Origin: Congeria kusceri
Taxonomy: Eukaryota > Mollusca > Bivalvia > Myida > Dreissenidae
Assembly (NCBI GenBank): GCA_027627225.1
Contig: CM051027.1
Coordinates: 88,396,451-88,460,450, forward strand
Length of the DNA: 64,000 nucleotides
Direction: 5' to 3'
In this document: positions 22,454 through 36,120 of the stretch, piece by piece
How positions within the stretch are numbered: the first letter of the stretch is position 1
Layout of the letters: each line of letters begins with the position of its first letter
Program-made: the position numbers and the translations under genes
The notes under the pieces: model-generated
Told to the model about the DNA's origin: nothing
The model's database searches: none
The model's input: only the letters and a program-made list of their open reading frames with translations

Positions 22454-23775
22454 ATTTATGATAATTATAGTAAATTTGTGTTGCTATTTAAGTGATACAC
22501 GTGTTGTTGTTTTGTTTTTTTTAAACGATAAAAGTGTTGCAAACGCTTTAATATTTTATCCATTTCAGTTGATGATTTTTCATAAACAACATTTTATTTT
22601 CTATATACTTCTTTGCCAGTAGTGTTATTTTGCCAGCTTATATATAATGTATTTTTCTTATTGGGATTATGACGAAAAAATTGAAAATTGCAATTTGCCA
22701 ATCTGTGAACAGGTCCCTTGAATAACTACAAAAAGATTCTGAAATGCAAGTAAAGTGCCTGACCCAGATCTTGAGAGAGGATCAATGTCAAGAACAGATT
22801 ACCAATAAATCAAATCCATAATGCATTCTCACAGTATGTGTAACGTAATATGCATCTGCACCACTGGAAACGAATTTGAAGAAGGCATATATTGTCTGAC
22901 AACGTCATAACATTGGCCTATAGGACAACATGACTTATTTCTGATTGGCTTATTTTTGAAAACGATTATCTTTATACCAGAGAATGAGGCCAGTAAAGAT
23001 CAAAGATTTTTGATAAAAAAAAATGGAACAAGAAAAAGCTCTCAAACAAGTTCAGATAAATGGGTCAATTACATCCAATAAATGTATCAATGATCACTAA
23101 AACAGTGCAATTATTATAATGTATAAATTATGTTTATAATAACATGTTTAAATCTCACTTTTTCCAATTCTACCTTTCTGAGTGTTAAGGTTAATTGTAA
23201 GGGCAATGCTAGTGGCAGTACCTCAGATGTTAGCTGGTCAATCATTGAAATGTAAACCATATCGGTTACCTAAACATTAAGTCTTTTACTAAGATCAACA
23301 TTCCTGGATCTACTATTTGGACCGCTGTTAGATAGTTCATATAAACCACATGGCTTCAAACCATATACACAAACATTTCTTTCCCTTTTTTTCAATCCAA
23401 ATTTCTTGGCATGCAATCTATCAAACTGCTTAACTGATATGAAAGGAGTATATGCTGAGAATAAATGTATTCCTATTCACCAAACACAAAACACTACTGA
23501 TAAATATTTTAATTGAATTTCACTGTGTGACTTATCTTTTTAACTTAGATAATTGTCATTAATAAATATTTCCATCAGCACTATCAGCAACACAAGCAGC
23601 AAATTATGTAACTCTAATACTGGTTAAAAACTCACGGTCAATGGAAATACTTTTTTATGTATGTTTTATGAAATATTAACAGTGACCTGACATTCAACAG
23701 GAATTCAAATAAAATCTTCACAGTTTTGTAAATAACCTTTGTTACACAGACATGACAAACTGTAACCATGGCTTA

Positions 23776-24099
<324 letters not shown>

Positions 24100-24281
24100 C
24101 TATGCCATTGAAATATTAAATACAATTTTGATAAAAAATATGATTTTAATGTTGAGAGTAAGATTTTTCTCAAGATGTTTCTTAAATATGGCCCCTGGTA
24201 GGGTTGGGACAATACAATGAATATCGATATTGTTCCAATATGCACTGCTCCCAATACGTATCGATACACAAAACAAAAATA

Positions 24282-24471
24282 TGAGGCGCGTCGTTGTGAC
24301 AGCGGGCTTAATGCATGTGCGTAAAGTGTCATCCCGGATTAGCCTTTGCAGTCCACACAGGCTAATCCGGGACAGCACTTTCTGCCTTAAAAGCGGAAAG
24401 TGCCATCCCGGATCCGGGACAACACTTTACGCACATGCATTAAGACCGGTTTTCCCACGACACGCCACATA
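24282..24471. mobile_element. Palindromic MITE, copy 3 (shortened)
   Basis: Same family, about 190 bp: the second arm hairpin is deleted (CATCCCGGATCCGGGACAAC), leaving the outer CTTAATGCATGTGCGTAAAG arms and one inner hairpin. Confidence 0.83.
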
Positions 24472-25391
24472 CCGATATTTTCAAAGTTACTTTGTCCGAT
24501 CAAGTATTTGACTTAGTGGAATAAAATAAGACACACTTCTTTGAACCTTTGGCATTCTATAATACGTTTAAAAAGTGGTATGTAAAATAACTATTCAATT
24601 TTTTTTTCAACTAATGTTATTAGTGATAAGTGAAAGAACTAATGAATGAATAGTGTATCACTTACTGTGAGAATTGTTATGTGTATCACTTAACGTGATA
24701 TGTGTGTCGTTTGTGTGGCAGTTCAAAATATACAAACAACTTTCTTTATTGTTCATTAAAAACATCATAATACATTCCATCTGCCTGGTCGAAGTGCTCG
24801 TAACAATGTTTGCATTATTGTTGTTTATCGGCTAATAAATGTCGATATGTTGTTCTGATGCGGACTATTAAACTACTCGGGCTAAAGCCCTGGTGCTGTA
24901 ATTCATAAGCACAAGAATTCCAAATCATTGTTTATTAGCCGATAAACAACTCCAAATGGAAATTATTTCTTAATTATATCTTAAATTAAATGTGGAAGCT
25001 GTGTTAATTTGATATTAGTTGTTTGTGTTAGGTTACACATCATTTGCACTCTAACACAAAACTATGTTTGATTACTTTACCAGAAAAACAAAATATATTA
25101 CCACCAAACCTCATAATTAATCTTAGTGTTCAACACCATCCGTAGCAAATATTAATTTTTGTATTTTCAGGTTGGCAAAAAATTCATTTATGAATATGAA
25201 AAAGCTCAAGGCATCACAATCTTCTGCTGCAGAATATTTGATTATTTCTTTGCTAAGAAACTTGACATTTTCAATGCTCCATCATTATGCTCCATCAGGC
25301 TAAGAAGTGACCTTACATCACTGGACATTATTACAAATTAGTCACACTGTGATTCAAGTCCTTCAGTGCCTCTGAAACTGACAACTGTCTC

Positions 25392-28153
25392 TAGATCTAG
25401 TAGCGGTACATAGCTGTACCATCAACAGACATACGGTATATTCCCTAATAAAAGCCGCGGGGCCTTACATTTTACCAACAGGGGGACGTTTAATAGATCT
25501 AGTAGCGGTACATAGCTGTACCATCAATAGACATACGGTATATTCCCTAATAAAAGCCGCGGGGCCTTACATTTTACCAACAGGGGGGCGTTTAATAGAT
25601 CTAGTAGCAGTACATAGCTGTACCATCAACAGACATACGGTATATTCCCTAATAAAAGCCGCGGGGCCTTACATTTTACCAACAGGGCGTTTAATAGATC
25701 TAGTAGCAGTACATAGCTGTACCATCAACAGACATACGGTATATTCCCTAATAAAAGCTCAGGGGGCCTTACATTTTACCAACAGGGGGGCGTTTAATAG
25801 ATCTAGTAGCGGTACATAGCTGTACCATCAACAGACATACGGTATATTCCCTAATAAAAGCCCCGGGGGCTTTACATTTTACCAACAGGGGGGCGTTTAA
25901 TAGATCTAGTAGCAGTACATAGCTGTACCATCAACAGACATACGGTATATTCCCTAATAAAAGCTCAGGGGGCCTTACATTTTACCAACAGGGGGACGTT
26001 TAATAGATCTAGTAGCAGTACATAGCTGTACCATCAACAGACATACGGTATATTCCCTAATAAAAGCTCAGGGGGCTTTACATTTTACCAACAGGGGGGC
26101 GTTTAATAGATCTAGTAGCGGTACATAGCTGTACCATCAACAGACATACGGTATATTCCCTAATAAAAGCTCAGGGGGCTTTACATTTTACCAACAGGGG
26201 GGCGTTTAATAGATCTAGTAGCGGTACATAGCTGTACCATCAACAGACATACGGTATATTCCCTAATAAAAGCTCAGGGGGCCTTACATTTTACCAACAG
26301 GGGGGCGTTTAATAGATCTAGTAGCAGTACATAGCTGTACCATCAACAGACATACGGTATATTCCCTAATAAAAGCTCAGGGGGCCTTACATTTTACCAA
26401 CAGGGGGACGTTTAATAGATCTAGTAGCGGTACATAGCTGTACCATCAACAGACATACGGTATATTCCCTAATAAAAGCTCAGGGGGCTTTACATTTTAC
26501 CAACAGGGGGGCGTTTAATAGATCTAGTAGCGGTACATAGCTGTACCATCAACAGACATACGGTATATTCCCTAATAAAAGCTCAGGGGGCTTTACATTT
26601 TACCAACAGGGGGGCGTTTAATAGATCTAGTAGCGGTACATAGCTGTACCATCAACAGACATACGGTATATTCCCTAATAAAAGCTCAGGGGGCCTTACA
26701 TTTTACCAACAGGGGGGCGTTTAATAGATCTAGTAGCAGTACATAGCTGTACCATCAACAGACATACGGTATATTCCCTAATAAAAGCTCAGGGGGCCTT
26801 ACATTTTACCAACAGGGGGGCGTTTAATAGATCTAGTAGCGGTACATAGCTGTACCATCAACAGACATACGGTATATTCCCTAATAAAAGCTCAGGGGGC
26901 CTTACATTTTACCAACAGGGGGGCGTTTAATAGATCTAGTAGCGGTACATAGCTGTACCATCAATAGACATACGGTATATTCCCTAATAAAAGCCGCGGG
27001 GCCTTACATTTTACCAAGAGGGGGACGTTTAATAGATCTAGTAGCGGTACATAGCTGTACCATCAACAGACATACGGTATATTCCCTAATAAAAGCCCCG
27101 GGGGCTTTACATTTTACCAACAGGGGGGCGTTTAATAGATCTAGTAGCGGTACATAGCTGTACCATCAATAGACATACGGTATATTCCCTAATAAAAGCT
27201 CAGGGGGCCTTACATTTTACCAACAGGGGGGCGTTTAATAGATCTAGTAGCGGTACATAGCTGTACCATCAATAGACATACGGTATATTCCCTAATAAAA
27301 GCCCCGGGGGCCTTACATTTTACCAACAGGGGGGCGTTTAATAGATCTAGTAGCGGTACATAGCTGTACCATCAATAGACATACGGTATATTCCCTAATA
27401 AAAGCTCAGGGGGCCTTACATTTTACCAACAGGGGGGCGTTTAATAGATCTAGTAGCGGTACATAGCTGTACCATCAATAGACATACGGTATATTCCCTA
27501 ATAAAAGCCCCGGGGGCCTTACATTTTACCAACAGGGGGGCGTTTAATAGATCTAGTAGCGGTACATAGCTGTACCATCAACAGACATACGGTATATTCC
27601 CTAATAAAAGCCCCGGGGGCTTTACATTTTACCAACATGGGGGCGTTTAATAGATCTAGTAGCGGTACATAGCTGTACCATCAACAGACATACGGTATAT
27701 TCCCTAATAAAAGCCGCGGGGCCTTACATTTTACCAAGAGGGGGACGTTTAATAGATCTAGTAGCGGTACATAGCTGTACCATCAACAGACATACGGTAT
27801 ATTCCCTAATAAAAGCCCCGGGGGCCTTACATTTTACCAAGAGGGGGACGTTTAATAGATCTAGTAGCGGTACATAGCTGTACCATCAACAGACATACGG
27901 TATATTCCCTAATAAAAGCCGCGGGGCCTTACATTTTACCAAGAGGGGGACGTTTAATAGATCTAGTAGCGGTACATAGCTGTACCATCAATAGACATAC
28001 GGTATATTCCCTAATAAAAGCCGTGGGGGCCTTACATTTTACCAAGAGGGGGACGTTTAATAGATCTAGTAGCGGTACATAGCTGTACCATCAATAGACA
28101 TACGGTATATTCCCTAATAAAAGCTCCGGGGGCTTTACATTTTACCAAGAGGG
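25392..28153. repeat. 102-bp satellite array, about 27 copies
   Basis: Tandem units of 102 bp beginning TAGATCTAGTAGCGGTACAT, in BRSK intron 3. Each contains the near-palindrome GGTACATAGCTGTACC and a GC-rich block after TAATAAAAG that takes a few recurring forms (CCGCGGGG, CTCAGGGGG, CCCCGGGGG). Otherwise the copies are almost identical, which points to recent amplification or homogenisation. The array ends at ACCAAGAGGGG. No similarity to the kinase exons was noticed. Confidence 0.95.
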
Positions 28154-28635
28154 GTAATATGAGTCCAGTTCTTGTCATTCCGTCATATATACCATTATAT
28201 AGAAAACATTACAAGTTTACAGTGTAGCTCATTCTGCGAAAATTTTATTATATTTAAATATTTGTACTGCATGCACTTGACTTGAATTGTTTTTAAAGCA
28301 AAATGAGCAATTCATTAGGCGCGGAATTTAGAGTATTATTATTAAAAATGGGGGGGGGGGGTAACTGGTAACTAGGATTCGGCATTTATTTGATAATATA
28401 CGGTGTATGTTTCTACAATTCTCTGGTTCTTACTTGGTATTTTTTTCAAGGCTATTACAAAGAAAATTCCATTATTGAAGTTTGAAGATGGAACTTATTC
28501 CCATTTCGATCACATTTCCCATTTGATGTGATAAAATGTTATTTGCAATAGAGATTGAATATCATTATCTTGTTTATTGCGGAATATCTAATATACATAC
28601 CATTTGGTACAGTAGAGATAGGATTGTACAAGTAA

Positions 28636-28968
28636 TGCACCTATCAATATTTTCCCCCGGGGGGGAGGGGGGGGAGCGGAGTGCTGACCCAGGGGAATTT
28701 GACAAATTGTATGTTTTGGGGTGTAATTCCCCACCCTAGAGTCAAACATATTTGTCTAAATCCCCTAAATGGGAGATGCTAAATGTCTATCAAATGGCCC
28801 GCGGCCTGTATTACCAGGATATAAAATCGGACCAAAGTGTATTACCCAGGGACCCGGAATCATTCGGAATGTCAAATTCCCACCCGTCGGGGATTGTATT
28901 CAGTCTCAAGTCCTGTATATGCCCGCCGCTCCCCCCCCCCCCCCCGGGGGAAAATATTGATAGGTGCA
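28636..28968. mobile_element. TGCACCTATC-ended MITE, copy 1
   Basis: Inverted ends TGCACCTATCAATATTTTCC with adjoining runs of C or G (CCCCCGGGGGGG). 333 bp, non-coding, with an internal stretch TTTGACAAATTGTATGTTTTGG. A second copy is at 40241-40485. Confidence 0.75.
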
Positions 28969-29335
28969 TATGCATCTCTGTAAGTCATGACATGTATTTT
29001 ATTTAGGGAAAGTTCTATGATCATGATTCTTCTAGCCACGTGCAGATATTGTTCCCATATAAAACAGATTTTACATTTTTTGTAACTGATACCAGTTCCA
29101 AGATCACACTACTCAGGAACCATGAAAGTTTCATAAATATTAATATGCAATTGTACAATCAGATATTACCAACTTGCATGAGTGTTTTTGTTCAAGACTC
29201 GTTGTTTTATGTTAATTACACAAATGCAGATTGACAAATTGCTAAAAATAATATAATTATTATCTTTTTTTTAACTTTATTTCCACCAACAGCCACAAGA
29301 AACAATCTATTAATGGTAATAACCGTTATACTTAC

Positions 29336-29421
29336 AAGTATTTTTTGTTTTCATAGACATCAAACAACCCAAGGACATGTGGGTGTTCTATCAGCTTCAT
29401 AATCGCTATTTCTCTCTCAAC
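29336..29421 (-). CDS. BRSK: BRSK coding exon 3: alphaC helix region
   Basis: The exon is 86 bp and encodes residues 67 to 94 plus two bases. It starts [16 protein letters not shown] and ends DVYENKKYL, containing the alphaC glutamate that pairs with K52. The donor is a consensus GTAAGT and the acceptor GTGTTTCAG. One local difference from the vertebrate proteins as I recall them is VLGLFDVY where they read VLKLHDVY. A 32-bp minisatellite begins about 100 bp upstream of the acceptor. Confidence 0.95.
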
Positions 29422-29519
29422 CTGAAACACAACATATTCCATGTTGATAAAATTTCTTAACTAAACTTGCAACCACATTGTTAAACCTACACAACCATGC
29501 CATAACAAAAATGTTATGA

Positions 29520-30480
29520 CACAAACAGTTTGTGTCAAGTACAGAATGTGCACACCAGTTTGTGTCAAGTACAGACTGTGGATTCCAGTTGCGTAAAGAA
29601 CAGACAGTGAACACCAGTTTGCATAAGGACCAGCTGTAAACACCAGCTTGTGTCAGACAGATACTGTGAAAGCACCAGTTTTGAGTCAAGAACATACTGT
29701 GAACACCAGTTTGTGTCAACAACAGATTGTGAACATCTTTTTGTGTCAAGAGCAGACTGTGAACACCAGTTTGTGTCAAAACCAGACTGTGTGAGCACCA
29801 GTTTGTGTCAAAACCAGACTGTGTGAGCACCAGTTTGTTTCAAAACCAGACTGTGTGAGCACCAGTTTGAGTCAAAACCAGACTGTGTGAGCACCAGTTT
29901 GCGTCAAAACCAGACTGTGTGAGCGAGCACCAGTTTGTGTCAAAACCAGATTGTGTGAGCACCAGTTTGCATCAAAACCAGTCTGTGAGCACCAGTTTGC
30001 GTCAAAACCAGACTGTGTGAGCACCAGTTTGTGTCAAAACCAGACTGTGTGAGCACCAGTTTGCATCAAAACCAGACTGTGTGAGCACCAGTTTGCGTCA
30101 AAACCAGACTGTGTGAGCACCAGCTTGTGTCAAAACCAGACTGTGTGAGCACCAGTCTGTGTCAAAACCAGACTGTGTGAGCACCAGTTTGCATCAAAAC
30201 CAGACTGTGTGAGCACCAGTTTGTGTCAAAACCAGACTGTGGGAGTACCAGTTTATGTCAAAATACGACTGTGTGAACACCAGCTTGTGTCAAAACCAGA
30301 CTGTGTAAGTAGCAGTTTGTGTCAAAACCAGACTATGATAGCACCAGTTTGCATCAAAGACAGACTGTGAGCTCCAGTTTATGTTAAATCAGACTGTGTA
30401 GCATCAGTTTGTGTAAAATTAAGATTGTGTAAGCACCAGTTGGTAGCAAAACCAGACTGTGCACCAGTTTTCGTCAATTC
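29520..30480. repeat. 32-bp minisatellite in BRSK intron 2
   Basis: Around 29 units of 32 bp, ACCAGTTTGTGTCAAAACC then AGACTGTGTGAGC, sharpest in the middle and diverged at both ends. It starts about 100 bp upstream of exon 3. Reading through it gives open frames of repeating LTQTGVHS-type peptide, which I take as repeat artefact. Confidence 0.93.
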
Positions 30481-31289
30481 CAGACTTAACACAGTTTGTA
30501 CTTTTAGGGTCAAATGAGCATCCAAGGGAACAAAACTAATAAAGCGCATAAGCAACACATGATGTGGCTAGAGAAAAAGGCCTGACAGTGAGTTCCAGGA
30601 ATTTATGCATTCTACAAGGACAATCAGAGGACCTGTCGGTAGATGCCAGTCTCCTATAGAATGAACAACAAGCCATTTATTTACCAATTTCTGGCTTGTC
30701 ACACAGAGAGAAAAATTTATGCAGACTTGAGGATAAGGCGCTGATTTGATTCCACAATCAAATCAAATTAATCCAGATGCATATGAAAGTTTGGTTCCCC
30801 TAGTACATGATGATGCAAATTCAGTGAGTTTAGCAAGGCAAAACTAATGTTGTGTCTCTGTAAAAGATTCTTCTACTAGAAGTAAAACAAAATCATTTCA
30901 TAAATTGAAATCAAATTTATTAGACCTGATTAGGCTCAGAATAAAACATTTGCAAATGTTCTTGTAGAAATCAATAAACGCCCTTGTTCCTGGTGCGCTA
31001 TTAACCTCTTGATGTTGCATTTATAAGGTATCATATATAATGTAAATACCTGATATAATTTTGTAGTATCTTGATTTGTAGTACGTGCATTATGTTTTGA
31101 CTGTAGTATGATTTACAGTGTAACCTTGCTTCCTATAGTTTTTATGAAACAAAAAGCTGTTGAAGGACTGCGCTGCTCCACTTTTCTTGCACTTGTCAGA
31201 GTTTCTGGAATTTTTTTCTAAAACCAACTGTATCGTAGGAGCCAATTAAACAAAATTAATCTCTTTCTTGAGTTACTGAGTGGAAGCAT

Positions 31290-32095
31290 TTTTCTAAATT
31301 TCAAACAGTGACCTTGACCTTGACCCAACTAACCCCATATGGAATCTTATGCAATGTCTCGTTATACAGTATCTATAAATTGAATTTTATTAATATAGTT
31401 CAATTTGTTCTCAAGTTATAAAGCAGAAGATTTTTTTATACTTTTAGTAACAGTAACCTTGACCTTGACGCCACCCAACTCACCACAAATGCAATCCCGA
31501 GTAAAGTGTTGCTTTAGGGTATTTATGTATGAAGATTGATTCTCAAGTTAGAGAGTGGAATCAAAAGTTTACGTGTAAAAATGTCCATAATTTTGACAAA
31601 TTTCAAACTAGCGTTATCAAAATTGGCCTATGATTTAATTTTAATATAGGAAATAAGTGTTCAAAGTGTGAATGAAATCCCTCAAGCCATTCCTGAGAAA
31701 CCAGCTTACCGGAAAACTTTAACCAGTTCATATAGCTTATATGTAAAATTTCCAAGTGTAAAAGGGCCCATTAGTTAAACAAATTTCAAGCAAGAGTTAT
31801 CAAAATTGGCCTATGAGTTAATTGTAATATAGGAAATAAGTGTTAAAAGTTTGAATAAAATCCCTCAAGCCATTCCTGAGAAACCAGCTTACCGAAAAAC
31901 TTGAACCTGTCCATATAGCTTATACGTAAATTTTCTAAGTGTAAAAAGGCCCATAATTTTAACAAATTTCAAACTAGAGTTACCTAACTTGACCAATAGG
32001 TTCATTTCAATGAGGGGAATAAATGTTTTAAGTTTGAATAAAATCCCTCAAGCTATTCCTGAGAAACTAGCTTAGGCCTAAATTAAAATTAAGTT
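31290..32095. repeat. Diverged dispersed repeat in BRSK intron 2
   Basis: Starts with two TGACCTTGACCC-type blocks, then about three units of 180-190 bp sharing AAATCCCTCAAGCCATTCCT, GAGAAACCAGCTTACCG and CATATAGCTTATA. Non-coding. Confidence 0.7.
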
Positions 32096-33904
32096 TGTTT
32101 GCCATTTACCGACGGACCCACAAAAAAGCCGCTGATTCTAAATATTTTATTGCAGAATCTGCGGTAATTATTATTTTATTTAGTTATTTTTTTCTTGCTT
32201 TAAATTACGTTGTTTTTTTTCGCTTACAACTTTCATAGGCTACAATTTTGATCATTAAGACACTTGAACAAAAGAGTATAATGCTTTCGAGTATGAAAAC
32301 AAGCGCCTAGTGACCAAATACTAGTAAACATGGTGTGTTTCACGTTTTGTCATGTACACACCGGTCGACATACGACGTCATCATCTGTGTATAGAATTAG
32401 GATTTGTTTCAAGGTTAGATACCAGTAAATAGTAGGGTGATCCCCTTGAAAGCTGTCCGCATATGAAATAGTTTGGATTTTTTTCTGTCAAAAGAAAGAG
32501 ACATTTCGCATAATGGACGCTGGTTTAAATGGTTATTTCCTACAAACTACATGTCTTTTGTGCATTTTGATGTATCATGACACCGAATTACTTGAAATTT
32601 GAATATTCAGCAGTTTATGTATAGGCATCATGTGCTTTTTTCGAAATCGCGAGTGTTTCTTACGGTTACTTCAATCAAGTGAGATGAATTTTCTTAGAAG
32701 TAGCATAATATATCTTTTTTTGATGTTAAAATTTGAAAGCAGAAAGAACATCTTTCCAAAGAGATCAGACTCGCAATATTGAATCAAAGAAAAGTGACAA
32801 ACGATGCAAGGAAATGTTGCTGTTTTACAATGAGACCATATGGAAATATGATTTACTTGTTTCTAACCTTCAGTATGTTTGTTGAAATCAATAAATAAAT
32901 ACAAAATTCATGAAGTTGAAACAAGCAGAACTTAGGATGATGTATTGTATGATCTATTGTAGACGAGAACAAGAAAATTACCTACAAAGTTTCGATTTCA
33001 GTTAGCAAATCAACAAGTGGCAGTGCAGAAAAGTTTCACCCTGATATTAACAAAAAAGTACATGTCGATACTGGCTTTGTTAAGAAATAATTCAGCACCC
33101 AAAATTGTACATATGATACTAGTAACTGTTATTTGTTAAATTGTCATTTACAAAAACACAGTTTATATTTGAGGGGACAGAGACATCCGAGTCAACAACA
33201 TTTCTGATTTTGACATTTTTCGAGTCTAAACAGTCCTGTATTAATATGATTGCGACTGACTAGTCAGTTCAGCAATTGATAATAATACACGTTTTCTTGT
33301 CAGACAGTATGTGTCTATGCTGTATTAATTAATATGCGTGTCTAGTCAATTCAGGCATTGGTATTAAATAGGATACATTTTGTTCACAAATAGTTTTTAA
33401 AGCACTGCGTATTCTATTTAATGTTGTGTCCCTTACTAAAGCCAGTTTTACCATGTATAATCTTGGTTGAATCATTCAAGATGAAGAAAGTAATAGTGAT
33501 TTTCAAACAAAGATACAATTATAAGGCCAGTCCCTTTTTATTTTCTGGTTTACAAAAATTTTTGGGGAACATGTCCACTGGCAGGTCGAAAAAAAAAAAA
33601 AAAAAAGTGTTCAAATCTTAACACAACGAACGATTTCCCATTAGCAATTTATAATTAATAACAATATCAACATTAAAACACACTATTATGTGAAGTTAGA
33701 ATAAGACGTCAAACATGGTATAAACTGTTTTATTACACCAATGTTTTATATGCAGTTGAACCATTTGTATTTATGAATTTTACAGAGTAAATAAGTGTAA
33801 TAGATACATATATTTTAACGGCATCATTAAAATTGATTTTACCACAAAGTTGTATACTTGTATGGATTTACAAAATGTAAAGTGAGATGCCTTTTTAAAA
33901 GAAG

Positions 33905-33985
33905 ACGAGTTAACCTGCGCAGGACTGGAATCCACAACTGCCCGAACACAGACCTTGCAAAACGAGCTTAATCTAACCACACAAC
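33905..33985 (-). pseudogene. Degenerate tRNA-like sequence
   Basis: The minus strand reads GTGTGGTTAGATTAAGCTCG then TTTTGCAAGG and GGATTCCAGTCCTGCG. The layout resembles a tRNA with a long variable arm, but the stems are weak. Probably a pseudogene. Confidence 0.3.
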
Positions 33986-34459
33986 GCAAATTTTGAAAAT
34001 AATTGCTGTGAGGTCTCGAAAAACATATTAAATTTAACTATATCAAGAGAAAAGTCCAATTAATATGACGTTAATTGTCTGCATTCTTATTAAGTCTTAA
34101 TTCTTATTAAAAATGAGAAACCAGTTTTAACATATTTTTTTTTTAAATATTCAACTCTGTGTATATGCTAAATCTTCATGTATATATGAAATTTATCAGA
34201 TATAAACTCAACTGCTAGTGTGTGTTAAATTATTGCATTACAACTGTGACAGAAACAAAATACAAGGCAAATAAGAAATTCTCATTGTGTCGCGAAAATA
34301 TATATCATCAACAAAATGCAACCATGACTTTCTCTTTTAAGTGTATACGAGACAAAGCTGTCTGTCCCCACATCCTCGTTTCGATGTCCCCGCAAGAAGA
34401 TCTTTTTACTAATGATATTATTTGTTACAAATGCCACCTGAAAATATACATCCAGTGCC

Positions 34460-36120
34460 TTCCACAGGATTTTTTTTGGCGTCCCCGTCCCGAGAGGGGT
34501 GGGTTAGGGAGGGGTATCCCCTCCGTACGTCAATTTTTTTTTGCGGCATGTGTCAAATGACGTTATCTGGTGCGTTTTATCTATTAAATTTAAGGCTAAG
34601 ATGTTTTCAATTTTTAGACGATATGAAATAAACGAAGCATCACCGTTTGAACGGTATACCTCTAGCCTTTTAAAAGCAAAAGCATCATTGTTGTTGCGAA
34701 ACTGAAAGTAATGATTTTTTCCGGATGTTTATGTCCAGTGCGCATCACATTCGCACAGTGACGTCATGTCCAAATCCACTATTCTCGTCGTTCTCGAATC
34801 TTTAGGTTACACTCGATCTACTGATGGAGCCTTTTTTATTGGATTAATTATGTTCATATGGGCATGTATTTAGTGTTTTAACACTGTTTTAATCGTTACA
34901 GCTGTTGAACATAGTACTGACTGGATAATTGGTGAATTGTAAAGATCTTGATTAAAATATATTTATATTATATACATGCATTGTTCTTGCAAAAACGGCA
35001 GGAAATTTTCCTCGTGCACATCGTGCCTGCGCGTCATATGTTAAAGACAAATGTCACTCTATTGTTTAAAACAGTGTTGATTTTCTCGTGTTTCATTCTT
35101 TCCATGAATAACTGTACTTCTAACGGTAATATTAACTGTCATCAAATGGACAAGTCATTTTAAGGGCCGTCTACGAAACATGTTGAACATTATTAGAAGT
35201 TTACAATATATAATAAATTCAACAATTTACGAACTAAAAATCACTTCTAATTTTTTGTCCACCAATAAGTAACTTTGCATGGAAAAACCACGCCAATTTG
35301 TTTATAAGTTACCTATTTTTTCTCCATTTGTGAATTTATTTATGAGACGACCCTCAAACTTGAAACACTCACTGACCACAATAACGGGATTTCTCCCTGC
35401 AAAAATCATGCATGGGATTAACATTCCTTTGACGGGAAACTAGGACACCCAATGTCTTTAAAGACCTGTATTTAGTAAAGCACATGATCGGTACACGCAC
35501 GCTTTCCGTGCGTGGAACGTGACGTCGTGTTTCAGCAGACATTTTGCACTCTTTTGTAGAAAACACGGGTTTTACATGGCATACATGTACATAAACAATG
35601 GCGGACGCCTTGCTTAAAAAAATTGTCTGTGAAATTCCGGAACAATTTGTTGATCTCGATCGGCAATCATCGTGTGATACCGTCAAAAACAAAAAGCAGT
35701 TTCACGGAAGTAAACGGACTTACCGAGCAAATTATTATATTCGTACTCAAAATATTTCGAAAATTTGAACGTTTCGTCCCCCATCGGTAAAAAAAAAATT
35801 GTAATTATAATTTATTTATTTTTTTCACTTTCGGAAAATTTATGTTCGCCGGTTTTGTAAACCGTAAAATCAAAAAGTCCTGGCCTAATGTATTGCTATT
35901 TAAATGACGACATTCATGTATGACAAAGATTAAATTCTCGGAATAAAGTAAAACATTTTTCCTACATACCGACCCACCTCTAAAATTTCGGGTCGGTAAA
36001 GGGCAAACAAAAGATTTTTTAACTTAGTCCTTACCAAAAAACTTTAACCTAGCTCGGACGCCAACGCCGACGCAGGGGTGAGTAGAATAGCTTGTATTTT
36101 CTTCGAAAAGTTGAGCTAAA
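34460..36120. other. CG-richer block, likely repeat-derived, in BRSK intron 2
   Basis: Richer in CG than its surroundings. It contains GGGGTATCCCCTCCGTACG, the candidate frame at 35598-35768, sequence similar to the interior of the 37206-38403 transposon (35490-35610), and an end GTTGAGCTAAAAATG like the GAGCTC-type repeats. No inverted ends could be fixed. Confidence 0.4.
35598..35768 (+). CDS. Candidate 56-codon frame, possibly transposon-derived
   Basis: An open frame begins with a good start context (A at -3, G at +4): MADALLKKIVCEIPEQFVDL, later NKKQFHGSKRTYRANYYIRT, stop at 35766. The product is basic and I do not recognise it. A shorter frame at 37911-38003, inside a transposon, has PCKQYNSKRRFGFRFYYTR, which aligns at KQ(F/Y), SKR, (F/Y) and YYxR, and the DNA upstream of both is also similar. 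It may be the first exon of a transposon or repeat-borne gene (a donor GTAAAC lies at 35710). It lies in BRSK intron 2, antisense to the kinase. Confidence 0.3.
   Translation: MADALLKKIVCEIPEQFVDLDRQSSCDTVKNKKQFHGSKRTYRANYYIRTQNISKI

Noticed and set aside
25392..28153. CRISPR-like array
   Set aside because: The whole 102-bp unit is repeated with no unique spacers, and the DNA is a eukaryotic intron.
29417..29830. 137-codon minus-strand frame with repeating LTQTGVHS peptide
   Set aside because: It is the translation of the 32-bp minisatellite and overlaps exon 3 out of frame; no start or family support.
29520..30480. 32-bp repeat as an exon 2-derived array, because CAGTCTGGT resembles the exon 2 start
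   Set aside because: The shared word is about nine bases, the array is about 10 kb from exon 2, and the flanks do not match, unlike the arrays in introns 7 and 8.
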